Part shown: piece after piece, positions 21,491 to 32,900 of the stretch
Numbering within the stretch: position 1 is the first letter of the stretch
Layout: the number at the start of each line of letters is the position of its first letter
DNA from: Atriophallophorus winterbourni
Taxonomy: Eukaryota > Platyhelminthes > Trematoda > Plagiorchiida > Microphallidae
Direction of reading: 5' to 3'
Assembly (NCBI GenBank): GCA_013407085.1
Contig: JACCGJ010019958.1
Coordinates: 1 to 64,000, forward strand
Length of the DNA: 64,000 nucleotides
Made by a program: the position numbers and the translations under genes
Notes under the pieces: generated by a model
Seen by the model: the letters and a program-made list of their open reading frames with translations, nothing else
The model's database searches: none
Told to the model about the DNA's origin: nothing

Positions 21491-22790
21491 AAAAAGTGAC
21501 ATTCATTATTGTCTGGATTGGTCGCTTCTCGAAACCGGTTATTTGATTGGCTAAGTTTATTCGTCTAGGTCTAATAAATCGCATCGCACGGATTACTGGT
21601 CATTTTGGCAATTATGAGCGCTAACGATATCACTTAGGTTTTTCAGCAAACTGTTGGTAGCCTAATAAAACCGACAATTTCATATTGTTCCACCACTACT
21701 TCCATTGAAGTTCTTCGTTTAATTGACAATTTATTGCGTCAATTTGGTAATAAAAAGCCATATATCGGATCTATGTGTGCAACTAGTTAACTGCCAATTA
21801 AAGTCAACATTGTAAGCAAAAATCACAACGATCGTTTAAAAGGAATCAGATCTGCTCAGCTGTGATTTGTCTAACCAGATTTCACTATTATTTCAACGCA
21901 CCCAATAATTGTGTTTACTATCAACGTCTCGTTTCCAATCATTTATACTATGATATTTCACATATAGATTTACGATAGCATATTGCGTTATTAGGCGGTA
22001 AAACAAAATCAATTCTCAGCGATATAATTTAGTAGTCCTGCCATTCCAACGGGCGTTGCAATAGGCAAACAGAATTTTTAGTCTAACATTCTTGGATATC
22101 AAGCTTGTCGCACCAAATCATTTTGTTTTTGCTTATATATACAACTCACAGATCCTAGAACGTTTGTAACAATATCATCAGCCACCACGAAATGTCGAAT
22201 AATTGCACACCAAGAGCGTATTACCGCACCAGACTTTCTGATCTTACGGCCTTGGTTTTCAACGGCCGATCCACAATTTTACCAGGGTGAAGTTCATCAT
22301 CAACCACTTTCAGTAGATGACCATCGATAAAGTACGTACATACAACGTGCTTGGTCTCAAATTCATATCTTTTGGTTGAAAGAAATCAGCCAGTTTCACG
22401 TCCAATCAAACAACTTGTCATAAATAAGTTCTTCAAAAAAACAATTTAAATGTAATAGTCAAAATTCCTTTTAAATATCTGTCACAGATGTGTAATCGTG
22501 CAATACGTTCATGCACTGCACCTTGCTTAACTTGCTACGGGTAGTGAGCTGCAGGGCTCCATTTTCTGACCAGACAAGTAATCTCCGCTTCAATGATCGT
22601 AAATTGGGAAGGTTGCTACATATTAAACAGGCTGCGGCTTCGCATCATTCATGGGGTATATTTTTTTCACCCGTGCAGATGTATTTAGATTTATATTTGC
22701 TAGGATTTAACGACAGTGTCGTTGATTGATGCCAGCCAAGTATTTGGTTGATGTTTTACACGTCAGCCACATCATTTGAAATATGTATAA
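21491..22790 (+). other. Stretch without a recognised gene
   Basis: Short frames only. No repeat family or splice-supported exon was identified. Confidence 0.3.
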
Positions 22791-23072
22791 TTTTCAATAG
22801 TTCCGAGTCAGTGCCTTATAACAGTTAATATGATAACAACTTTTATGGATGGCATAGAAGAAAATATGTGTAGCTTGAGTGTAAACCTTATACACATGGT
22901 GATCGCAAAGCTCGCCTTGTTCGTTATAACACTTACGAATTTCAAATACATAAGTATGTATGTATGTATGCAAACACAAGTCTGATCCATACAGTGCCAC
23001 ACATTCAGAAACTGAACTGGAAATAATATACTGTTAGGTTGTCCAGTCCTAGACAGATACAGCAAAATAGTA

Positions 23073-24250
23073 ATGGTAATGAGACTCCAGCTTGTTACAG
23101 CATGCAGCTTACTGCCGGTAACCAGTCAATTTTATCAGGTTATTAGCCGCATAGCACAGAAGTACTGCACCATTGCACAACAGTCCACACACATAGGACA
23201 AATTAGTGAACATTGGCAAGCCAAGATGGAACAGAAGATTCACTCATACCCAGATAGTTACACACAGACACGCTGCTAAGTTTGATAATGTCACTACCAA
23301 GAATCATAATACACAATTTATCAAAGGGTCCGCGAAACAGATTAATGTATTCGTTAATGATTCGGAGCATTCGATCAAATTAGTAACCAAAACAACAACT
23401 ATTGCACGCATGTGCAATCTGTGGTACGGATAGCACGGTGCTAAATTGATTGGCCACCGATAGTGAGCTGCTTGCTAAAACACGCTAGACTCTCACTACC
23501 ATTCCCACTTGTATTTTCTTTCTCATATCTGTCTAAGCCTGACAAACCTGGTATTATCTCAGCTCACGTGCAGTCTGTGACAGTGCGGCACTTTGCCTGC
23601 ATAGGTTTTGTGCTTCCATACGAGACACGGATTATTACACACAGAGAAAAATCACAGGAAACTAGTTGGGAAAGGGAGGAAGCGTGGATGGTTCCATTCG
23701 AGAGAACAGTGTCTTGGAAAGCAGAAACAGGGCGGATTAGTTCAGAGTGAAGAAAAGTATAATGTTTTGAACGTAAAATGAACCGTAAAGATCGAGACGT
23801 TCTTTAAAAATGGAAAGGAAAGGAGTAAGCATGACGATGAATGGTGAATCGTTCAAGGTTTGAGCGACGCTACTGGCCTGACGGAATACATCCGATAGTT
23901 TTTTTCATTTTCATATCTTATTCACTTATTTGTCTAGGCATGGGCAATCTGACATTATTTTAGCAGTGTATGACTATTCCGCACTTTGAAATAGTTTTGA
24001 AAATTTGAAGTTCAGTTTCGGGATCCAGGCAAAGTGTCGCTGAGTCAAGACTGCAAGTGGGCTAATATTCTACCAGGTTGCCAGGTTTATACAAATATGA
24101 TAATTAAAATAGAAATGTTAGTGACACTCCAGCGTGTTTCAGTATGGAGCTCACTACCGGTAACCTATCAATTTGGCACGGTGTTAGCTGCACAACACAA
24201 AAGTACTGCACGATTGGACATTCGCGTAAGGGATTATAGGTCAAAGTTGG
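23073..24250 (+). repeat. Diverged tandem duplication
   Basis: About 23080-23230 (actccagcttgttacagcat ... agtactgcac) is similar to 24123-24250 (actccagcgtgtttcagtat ... agtactgcac). About 23510-23620 also resembles 23900-24000. This gives two old copies about 1.05 kb apart. No coding sequence is recognised here, in 22790-23073 or in 24250-24940. Confidence 0.45.
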
Positions 24251-25040
24251 TCTCCAAACTGGTATGGTTGATTGCGGACATTTCTTCATCGAAGTCCATG
24301 ACAACATCGGCGAAACCTCTTTCGAAGCGATTTGGCATTGATCATTATCCTAAGCAAATTGTTACTTATCCTTGTAGGTTTAAAGCGATATTTTTGGAAA
24401 ACCTAAACCGAATTAGATGGCACCGTGTACGAAGGTGCAATCTACAGTGATAGCAGAGATCAAGTACGTGCGGCATTTCAATCGGCTATACTATTGATAT
24501 CGTTTCAGCGGTTGATCACGCATTTGGTTGTTGTGTTTGAAGTGGAATTGGATGGATTGCTTGCATGGAAAATGTCCAATAAACGGATTTCTCCTCTTTG
24601 AATTCTGCATTGGGCTGAATGCAGCTTCAGAGTTATTAGGCAGCAAAAACTTTCCTTGCACGGTAATTGTTTTCGATCTGTCTCAAACAGCATCCAACAT
24701 GTTTCAGGTTACCTCATCTTAACGTAGTATTTATATATTCACGAGTTATGTGATATTATGTCAACTTAGCTCATGTACCTCGTTCAATGTGTAATATAAC
24801 GTGAATAAAATAGAGAGATTTTGATGGATGTTCACAACTGCCCTTCGTATTTTCAAAGAAACGGGTTTAGAATTTACTGACATTGTCAAGGGCCAAATTA
24901 TATACCCTTGGAAGATGTTGCTTTTTCATTGACCTTGACTTAAGGCTGGTCGTACCAGCCTTATCCAACAGTGGCATACAAGCGCTCCTTGTTTACCTTC
25001 TTCCACTGTTACAAGCGCATGCGGATCCTGATCTTACTGT

Positions 25041-25082
25041 CCCTACCTGATGAGTGCAAACAGCACGAAACCGGTCGTGGGG
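25041..25082 (+). ncRNA. Type I hammerhead ribozyme, array unit 1
   Basis: Stem I CCCTAC/GTGGGG (6 bp, one U-G); core CTGATGA 25047-25053; stem II GTGC-AAACA-GCAC; GAAA 25067-25070; stem III word ACCGGT; predicted cut after C25076. All conserved core bases are present. Stem III is self-complementary with no loop, suggesting action as a dimer. Confidence 0.85.
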
Positions 25083-25272
25083 TGTGAATGACGGAAAAGC
25101 ATGCAAATGAATATTTTGTTTCATGGTTATGGGTTTAACCCCATTTAACATGTGTTTGGACACATGCTTTGAACAGGCTGGTCGTACCAGCCTTATCCAA
25201 CAGTGGCATACAAGCGCTCCTTGTTTACCATTCTTCCACTGTTCAAGCGCATGCGGATCCTGATCTTACTGT

Positions 25273-25314
25273 CCCTACCTGATGAGTGCAAACAGCACGA
25301 AACCGGTCGTGGGG
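25273..25314 (+). ncRNA. Type I hammerhead ribozyme, array unit 2
   Basis: Identical to the unit-1 ribozyme, with core CTGATGA at 25279-25285 and predicted cut after C25308. Cleavage here and in unit 1 would release an exact 232-nt RNA. Confidence 0.85.
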
Positions 25315-25504
25315 TGTGAATGACGGAAAAGCATGCAAATGAATATTTTGTTTCATGGTTATGGGTTTAACCCCATTTAACATGTGTTTGGACACATGCT
25401 TTGAACAGGTTGGTCGTACCAGCCTTATCCAACAGTGGCATACAAGCGCTCCTTGTTTACCATTCTTCCACTGTTTCAAGCGCATGCGGATTCTGTTCTT
25501 ACTG

Positions 25505-25546
25505 TCCCTACCTGATGAATGCAAACAGCACGAAACCGGTCGTGGG
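25505..25546 (+). ncRNA. Type I hammerhead ribozyme, array unit 3 (one stem II change)
   Basis: Same design, with predicted cut after C25540. The first base of stem II is A (ATGC/GCAC), so the 10.1-11.1 pair is A-C rather than G-C. It may be slower or inactive. Confidence 0.75.
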
Positions 25547-25638
25547 GTGTGAATGACGGAAAAGCATGCAAATGAATATTTTGTTTCATGGTTATGGGTT
25601 CAACCCCATTTAACATGTGTTTGGACACATGCTTTGAA

Positions 25639-27100
25639 GTTGAATATAATTGTTTCAGTAGTATTGCTCGGCGGATCTTCGACAAAATTTCTTGATGTTG
25701 ATTTGGATATGATTAGCAGTTATCAACCAACTTTTCACACATCATAGAAAAACGGCCACTGATGCCGATTGTGGCTTGTATCCCGTTACTTACACGCTAC
25801 CCAGTTTTCCTAGTATACGCTGCGATATCAAGCAACTAGTTAATACCACGGCAGAATACGCTGAAACGGTGAAGTCACTCTTTTGAACATGTAACACGAT
25901 GAATCTGTGTACAACCGGTAGACGTGTGAATGGACATTGTTTTGCTTTTCGGATAGTGGTGCTTCTAACGAGCCGGATGAGAACCCGTTGGCATAGATAA
26001 AGAAAGGAAGGATATTTTTAGAAAAATAACAGAATTTTCATATCGGTGTAAATGTTTAAAAAATATGTAAACGGTACAATACATTGCATTCAAGTGCGAA
26101 AGTTTTGACTGATGATACTCGTAAATAGCATGGCATTTTCAACACATCGTAGCAGGATGGCTGAGGTCAGGATGATTTATTACGTTACACTGCGCTAAAC
26201 GTTCATGTAAGTAGATTGCAACTCCACCGCCGGATCATTGGCGTCGCGACGAATAGTAACATTTTCGGAATCGAGAGTTCAGCATCAGTCCTGCAGAGCT
26301 GGAACCAAGTCACTATAACAGCAACCAAATTAGGTGAAAGTCTGTTCAGCTAATTTGTTAGTCAAACACTAAGCATTCGCATATTTGCTCTTGATCGAAT
26401 TTATCTTACACAATTTAGGATGGTGTAATGTAGCTATTGATCGTACTCGCGATGATCCAAACCTTTTTCCGTTTTCTAGTAATATTTCGAGTGTCACTAA
26501 CAAGAATGCAATCAAACTGTGACTGCAAATGTTCTCTGGTTGTTGGTTGGATGATCTAGGTTTTCTAAATGTGTCTACAACAGTTGCATCGCGAGATCCA
26601 ATGGCATCGGCCATGAATGAATATTGCTTCAACTCACGTTGATTTGATTCGAAGCTGATACTGTATCAACTTGTACGGGGGCACTGATGATTATTAAACT
26701 ACATGAAGTATACTGGCCTCAACATTTGGATTGGCCTGTTCTTTCCAATCACGGTGTGGCGGCTTGGACTCGGTAGGTGATACCGGGACAAGAGCTGATT
26801 AGATACGCATTGAGGATAGCTTATTCGCAATGTCACCCTTAATGGGTGCAACCGGTCTACGTGTGGCGAGCTTTGATCCCGAGTTAAGTACTTCATCGAA
26901 GTAGGTACTAAATCTTGCAAGCACATGTGCGTAGCGTGCTTAGTCAATCTCTTGAACTTATGTTGCTAAGAAAATCTATCTGTTATTTCCAGGACATTTG
27001 TGCAGCTTGCACTGAGAGCGATATCGGTCTTAGTTGACTGAGCGGTAGTGATGCGTTTTGTGTTGCTCGGATCTGGCAACTAGACAGTGGGGGGTCCTGG
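25639..27100 (+). other. Stretch without a recognised gene
   Basis: No domain, long frame or repeat family was recognised here. Short frames such as the one at 26369-26632 on the minus strand have no support. Confidence 0.3.
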
Positions 27101-27109
27101 TCAAAGTGT

Positions 27110-27470
27110 TACACATTTTATCAGATGAGGACAGCTAGATACCTACTTCACGCTTGATGAGATCAATAAGACTATCGACCGCTTAGCGAATAGTAAGGCA
27201 CCAGGTGAGGACGGAAGTTCACTTGAGTTTAGCAAATGCTGTAGGACAGCATTAATACAGCCTCTTGACCATTTTCTTCTTCTGGCAGAGAGGGTGTGTC
27301 CCACAAGAGATGCGAAAAGCGAAGATCATCACTCTGTTTTAGATTTAATGTGATGGAGGCGACTGCGAAGAGGAACCTCCCTTCTGAATGTTGAAAGCAA
27401 ATTGTGTGCAAATGTCTTACAGATCGGGCTTCAAGTTTTGGCTGATACAGTTATAAATTGATCGCATAAT
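27110..27470 (+). pseudogene. RTE-like non-LTR reverse transcriptase fragment
   Basis: YFTLDEINKTIDRLANSKAP, then GEDGSSLEFSKC (27145-27235), matches the 'KAPG-DG' RT block of RTE-type elements. After frameshifts, RGTSLLNVESKLCANVL (27370-27420) matches the 'RGISLLNV-SK' block. Only the first RT blocks are present and the frame is broken. It could belong to the same family as the endonuclease piece at 55935-56565. Confidence 0.6.
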
Positions 27471-27761
27471 TCACATTTCAAAATGAAAGTGTACTTGTTG
27501 CAAATTCCAAAAATATTTCCGAAAATAGCACAACACAATTTAGTTTGCGGAATGCGATGAACTAATTGCTGATTGGACAGTCGGATATACATCCCACGTT
27601 AAATATTTCGTCATTGTAAGTAACATAACAACGTGGTTTAAAAGATTTCAACAATATTGAGTGAGTTATGTGGTTTGATAATTTAAACTTTGGTTTAACC
27701 CATAAAATTTTGAAAACATTTTACTCATTAAATGAACTAACTCTAATATATGTATTGGGAC

Positions 27762-27845
27762 GCTTTTCCATCACAACCCCTCAAGAACAACTACATGCCG
27801 TTTGCACTCAATTGGTAGATGCAGTCCGATCAGGATCCGCTTGTC
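27762..27845 (-). repeat. Decayed copy of the hammerhead repeat
   Basis: On the minus strand, gcggatcctgatc ... gagtgcaaac ... ggggttgtgatggaaaagc follows the order of the 232-bp unit around its ribozyme. The core is destroyed. It abuts the CR1 remnant that follows. Confidence 0.45.
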
Positions 27846-28330
27846 ATAAAAGTGTTTCACATATTCGTAAACGTATCAGTTTTGATAAACCAAACAGTGA
27901 TTACTTTGTCAAAAGCTTTAGAAATGCCAGAATTTCTATCCGGCTCCTTCGTCCAGTTGTCTAACGCAATGAGGAGATTCGTTAGACAAGATATGATGTC
28001 ATAATCCATGCTGCGCTGGCGAGAAACAAATTACGCTATTACACTATTTGCAACTAATATTTCTGAGACTATACGTTCCATGACATTAACAATAGCCGGC
28101 AATAGAGTCACCGGACGATATTTTGCGGCGTCAGATCGGTAGCCGTCTTCGAAGATAGTTGCTATCACGCCATACTTCAAAACTTTTAGCACCACTCCAT
28201 TAAGCAACGAATTTAAACAGGCTGGAAAGAGGTTCGCAAAGATGACGATGAGAGAATCTGATCACATCGGTGTGATGTTATCATTACCTGTGATTTTCTT
28301 ACATTCGGTTTGAGCCATCGACTTGCGACA
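27846..28330 (-). pseudogene. Decayed CR1 RT fragment, minus strand
   Basis: The minus strand of 28060-28200 reads KYGVIATIFEDGYRSDAAKY, then RPVTLLPAIVNVMERIVSE. This matches the WKLGIITPIYKSG...NYRPVTLLSSVSKVFERI block of the intact CR1. Further pieces of the next block lie toward 27860. Confidence 0.65.
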
Positions 28331-29470
28331 GTCTCTAGATTTATGAAAATGTCGCCCAATGTTTCGATTCATCAGTCGCCTGAATACTCACAACGTTCCC
28401 GGTAAACAATTAGCACGAACACTTTAGAGTAATAAATCGCGAGAGCGTTTGCGGTTTCCCAGCTGTCTCAGTGAGTTTTTCACCATTCTGGGAGGCAAAA
28501 ATACCTGATTTGACTTTCGCTTTTGCGTTCATGATTTTGTATAGTTATTATGGTTGCATTCCATTTTGACAGCTGCATTAAATGGTGTGCTTCCTTATGT
28601 TCTCGAATAGGTGAACTCACTTTGTTTTGTAACATACGAAAACGTTGGCTTTATGATTCATCCAAGCTGCTCGCATCAGCACTATAAAGACCAGAAAGAC
28701 ATGATCGTTGTGAAGCTACAATTGTTTATATATATAAACTTATTAGATTATCGCGACATTGCTTATGCACTAGGGTGATAAATTAAATTCCCCATACACA
28801 TTAACTTATTAACAATTTATGGTGGTACTCCGATTCTTCACCACATTTACATTTCACAACCGGTTTATAGCTGTCTGATGTCATTTGGTGAAGGCTGTGT
28901 CGCCAAGAGACATTCGGGAAGAGGCAAAACGAGATAAACTGTGAATCGGTGGTTCGGTTGGTTACGCATAACGAAACATGATGTACGAAAATAATATCGT
29001 TGCCTGTTTACGAAATCGACCGTAATGTTTGTGGTTTATAAATGATACCAAGCGACCTGAATCTCACCCACAAGATCAAATGATCTGAAGCATATAGCTG
29101 GTATCAAAACACTAACACCACATGAGCACCGAGTATTCAATATCCCAAATGGGACCGCCGAACTGTTCACATCTAAAAAATTTATTTAAACTTTGATCGC
29201 AGTAAATAGCATATATTCCACGACGTTAATACGATAGAAAATTCAATCCACGTATTATCACATGATTAAGTGGCATTTTCAAATATTTCTCGTCGAAAAT
29301 TCAGAAACGATTGCCGAGGGTAAGTGCGGTTGTAAAAAGAAATCATCAAAATGAGTACTCACTATGCAGTGATTATTGTCCGACATTATTCAAAATTTAT
29401 CGACGATTCCCGAAAAAAGTGAATTGATTTTCTTTCTTAATCTACAGTCTAACATGGTGTACTAATGTCT
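28331..29470 (+). other. Region upstream of the prominin gene
   Basis: It should contain the prominin promoter and perhaps an upstream exon with a signal peptide, but neither could be placed. About 28845-28900 is a strongly decayed minus-strand hammerhead repeat (cacaaccggtttatagctg ... tcatttggtg). Confidence 0.3.
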
Positions 29471-29479
29471 CAGTGAAAA

Positions 29480-29909
29480 ATGTCAGGCAGAATCGCGAAA
29501 ATCTTTTCAGAATTGTGCCATTCTGTTGTGCCAGGCCGTTACGGAGGAATATTGAACTACATTTTTCGACCCGTTTACAATGATTCAAGCGAACCGCTAA
29601 TTGAATCCAGATTAGACGAAATTTGGAATGCTCCGTCAGCCACGACAAATGAGCTGATATTCACCAACACTCCGAATACACTGATCTATCGCCACGTTCT
29701 GCAAACGCAACCAGAAGTGGAAACTCGGAAATGTTTCAGCAATGTTCGCAATATTATTGATTTTTGGATTGATCCACACTGCGACAACCATATTGCTGCT
29801 TGTTCTGTGGTGTCGGACAAAAAAGCGCCGTGATACAGAGACCGCGTTGATTGAAGAAGCAATACGCATACGGAAATTTGGTGGAGCAAATACTGAAGAT
29901 AAAATATGG
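29480..29909 (+). CDS. Prominin N-terminal exon(s) with TM1
   Basis: The frame from ATG 29480 gives MSGRIAKIFSELCHSVVPGR and FRPVYNDSSEPLIESRLDEI, which resembles the region before TM1 in prominins. TM1 itself, MFAILLIFGLIHTATTILLL, then VLWCRTKKRR, lies in another frame from 29742 and runs to a good donor (gtaagc at 29910). A switch of frame therefore happens between about 29570 and 29740. An intron 29573-29714 would join the frames correctly, but its sites are weak; a one-base indel is the alternative. No signal peptide is seen, so an earlier exon may exist. Confidence 0.65.
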
Positions 29910-32900
29910 GTAAGCTTTCCTTTACTTTCTTATTAGTTTTTTGGTAATCTCCATCTCATTTTACCGTTTGTATGATTATTCAAATTATTTTTAACTAATC
30001 GCGGAGAATTATGTCGGTAGAATGGAAATCACTGATTGCATCAATAACCATTCCTAATGCATTTGAAATGGATTTATGTGAGACAAATTTTCATTTTCAT
30101 TTTCATTACGTATGATGAAACAGGAAGTTCAAAGTGCTCCCTTCAATGAGTGAAAAACGAGCGCTGATGATATCAGCTGAACAGCGCTCACATAGACACT
30201 GGTCAAACGATGATATACACCCCTAAATTTCAGATCGATGTGGAAGATATTATCACTACCGAGCGGAAATGCTGAATAGGAAATCAAAATCTCTGTAACA
30301 TAAATATTGATTATGGAAATCTATCTAAGAAGGCCATCATAATTGGTTATCGATATTTTACACTTTCTTTTAAAAATGGATTCATATAACTAACAATATG
30401 TATCGGATCGTCAGCCTCAGTTTTCAATCTCACTCAGTGTTCAAGATTCTATCACTTTTCAGTTTGATAAATTATTTTAGACGGTCAAAGATGATCAAAT
30501 TGTAAAATCAATTGATCTCAGTTACGTTCCCTGATGTGGGTGTCAGCATTTAACCTAATTGGGATCATTCTTATAAATCAATCAATTAGTGGAAGTTTCA
30601 AATTATTCTCAACTTTCAGTTTCATCATCGGATGCCAATGTTTCTTTACGCGTTTTCTATCGCATCGGCCATTTTGCTGATAATCTTCTTTGGATTCGCG
30701 TGTGGATCATTTGAACAAGTGATGCGTTATGTCTCACCCCATGAAAACCGACATGATTTGGTTTTAAATTTGGTGGGCATGAGCGAACGCATCGCTACCG
30801 AGTTGTCAGAATTCATGGAAGAAGGATTTGAATCCCTCCAAACAGAATTTTCAAAATCATTACTTAAAGCGCTAACTTTAGCAGCGGTAAGTATTACATT
30901 GACGAATATTAAAATTGAATGACTACAAAGGTTCAACAGCAAAATATTTTCAAATTAAGAAACAGTTTCTGTATCCTAAATTGCCTACGGCTTTGTTTAG
31001 TAAAATTTGCAAAACATTCCGCCACCGCACCAAGGTTCATTGATGGAAAAATATATAAATAAACCTTCATCCGAATGCGTGACAAAGAAGATCCTAAAAG
31101 ATCTTGAAAAGTACAACCATTTGACATTGCTTCCTAAATTGTGGCAGAAAGTTGATATTGTGCATCATGCATCGGGCCTCGGGAGCATGTTGTGGATTTT
31201 ATTTCTTCCTACTTGAATTCTTACGTATGGGGTAAGTGCAAGCTGATTAAGAAGAAAAAGATGATGATATAAAATCCATAAGTAATAAATGCTTTACTGT
31301 ATGGCATCAAAATCTGAACAACTCACTCAAGACACGAAAGTAAGCTGAAGGATTTCCTTGTAAGGAACATTTTCGGATCGTGAACATATTTTACAAAGTC
31401 AACCTGGCAAAATCACTTGCTAACATTTCGGATCACTGGCACAAACTGTGCTTGCGCATTGCTGATAGATTCGTGTCAATGCAAGCATAATTCATGCTTC
31501 GGTTCACCAAATAAAATTTGATTACTCAAAATTTGACGTTTCGCAATTGCTCCGATCATCAAAAGGGCATCAGATTTCGCTTACATCTTTCTCATATGAT
31601 TATAGTATTCACGGGGATGACGCTTATGTATAATTTCATAAAAACTAAACACCGCAGGATATGAGTTCACCAGTTGACTAACATGCTACGAAGCCATAAT
31701 TGTTGTTGTTGGCCTCCCTCCGTCGATGTCGACCATGGACGTACATCACAATCGCATGGGCGGAATGGAATGTCCTCTCCATTGGTGCGTTGTGATGTAC
31801 TCCAGGGCAGTTCAGAGTGGAGAACAAGCTGTTGCCCACGCAGCAAGTGCTCCCTCTCCACGACACCACCGCAACCAAAGGAACAGCTAGGCTGATAATT
31901 TTGGACAACGATGCCGTTGCAGGAGTCCGCAGGGCGAAGTTGAATAAAACTTCTGACTGCCTAACGAGACTTCTGCTCCAGATTTTTCCTCGAGGTTGAC
32001 TACTGAAGCCTTTTCCATGATTGGATGTAGCCACAAGGGAGTGGAGGTTTGAGATAAGGCTTATCCTTTCCCCAGGTGGACCGCCTTCGTGAACGTACGA
32101 GCTCCACCTGCCCGAAGCATGCTGGTTATGAGGCGCCAGTCAGCCGCCTTCGCCCTTTCTCCTGTCAGTAGAAGCACTTTAGCCGGGTCACACAGGACCA
32201 CGCGTGCAGGCAAGCAGTTAGACTTGGTTATCAGAGAATATTGGCGTGAAATTAATTTCACGTTGAGTACTTCTCCAAGTGGTTCCCGTCAGTCGTAAAC
32301 ACCGATGGCCCGAACAAAGCTTATCGTTGGTTCCACAAACATACTTCATAGAGCTATCTAAAGATAGTATATCCATGAGATTCAGGCTATTTAGCGTTAA
32401 GGCTAATTATTGATGGGACGTTCACTGTTGTGATTATTTCTATTAGCCTGACGAAGCATCTGGGTCGAAAAACGTTGACCGAATACGGCTTTTACCGATT
32501 GCTCTTAAATGTATTATCCGGACAATGACTAACTGATTGGTCCCACAAATGTCAAGAGTTTTCCAAAAAGAGACAACATATTATGATGTAAGGTGACTGA
32601 AAATCCCTAGTTAAACGCTTGAAAGATCAAACCCAATTACATGCATGCACTGCATATGAATCATAGTAAGAGAATCCTGCCGTTTGTTGTTCCCAGAGCA
32701 TGCCCGCGTGCAACATATTGCACTTTATTCTTAACCAATCTTGTAAAATCTGTCGAAAATCTCCAAACACATCGTCTATAATTAACATCTAAAGGAGTGA
32801 GTTACCAACCTTGGATTAATTTCTAAGGGAACAGGCTTGTGATTTCACACATCATTAACGAGACTCCCCACAATTGCGACTTCCAAGACGGTCGAGCGAA

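Larger units (their letters stand above)
24944..25638 (+). repeat. Three 232-bp tandem units with hammerhead ribozymes (retrozyme-like)
   Basis: Units start at 24944, 25176 and 25408 with a period of 232 bp and only a handful of differences. Each begins with the near-palindrome ggctggt-cgt-accagcc, then a ccaacagtggc block, then a hammerhead domain. The array ends at cacatgctttgaa. Short tandem units each holding a type I hammerhead are the signature of animal retrozymes and of the schistosome satellite ribozymes, whose RNAs self-cleave to unit length. A diverged inverted piece of the family lies at 34600-34848. Frames that cross the units reflect their regularity, not genes. Confidence 0.85.

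Noticed and set aside
25243..25685. Minus-strand frames of 60-90 codons repeated across the 232-bp units
   Set aside because: They recur because the units are identical. They overlap the ribozyme, have no domain, and their boundaries follow the repeat.
32441..32482. An active Penelope-type ribozyme in a prominin intron
   Set aside because: Stem II cannot pair and the GAAA junction is altered, so only a relic is claimed.
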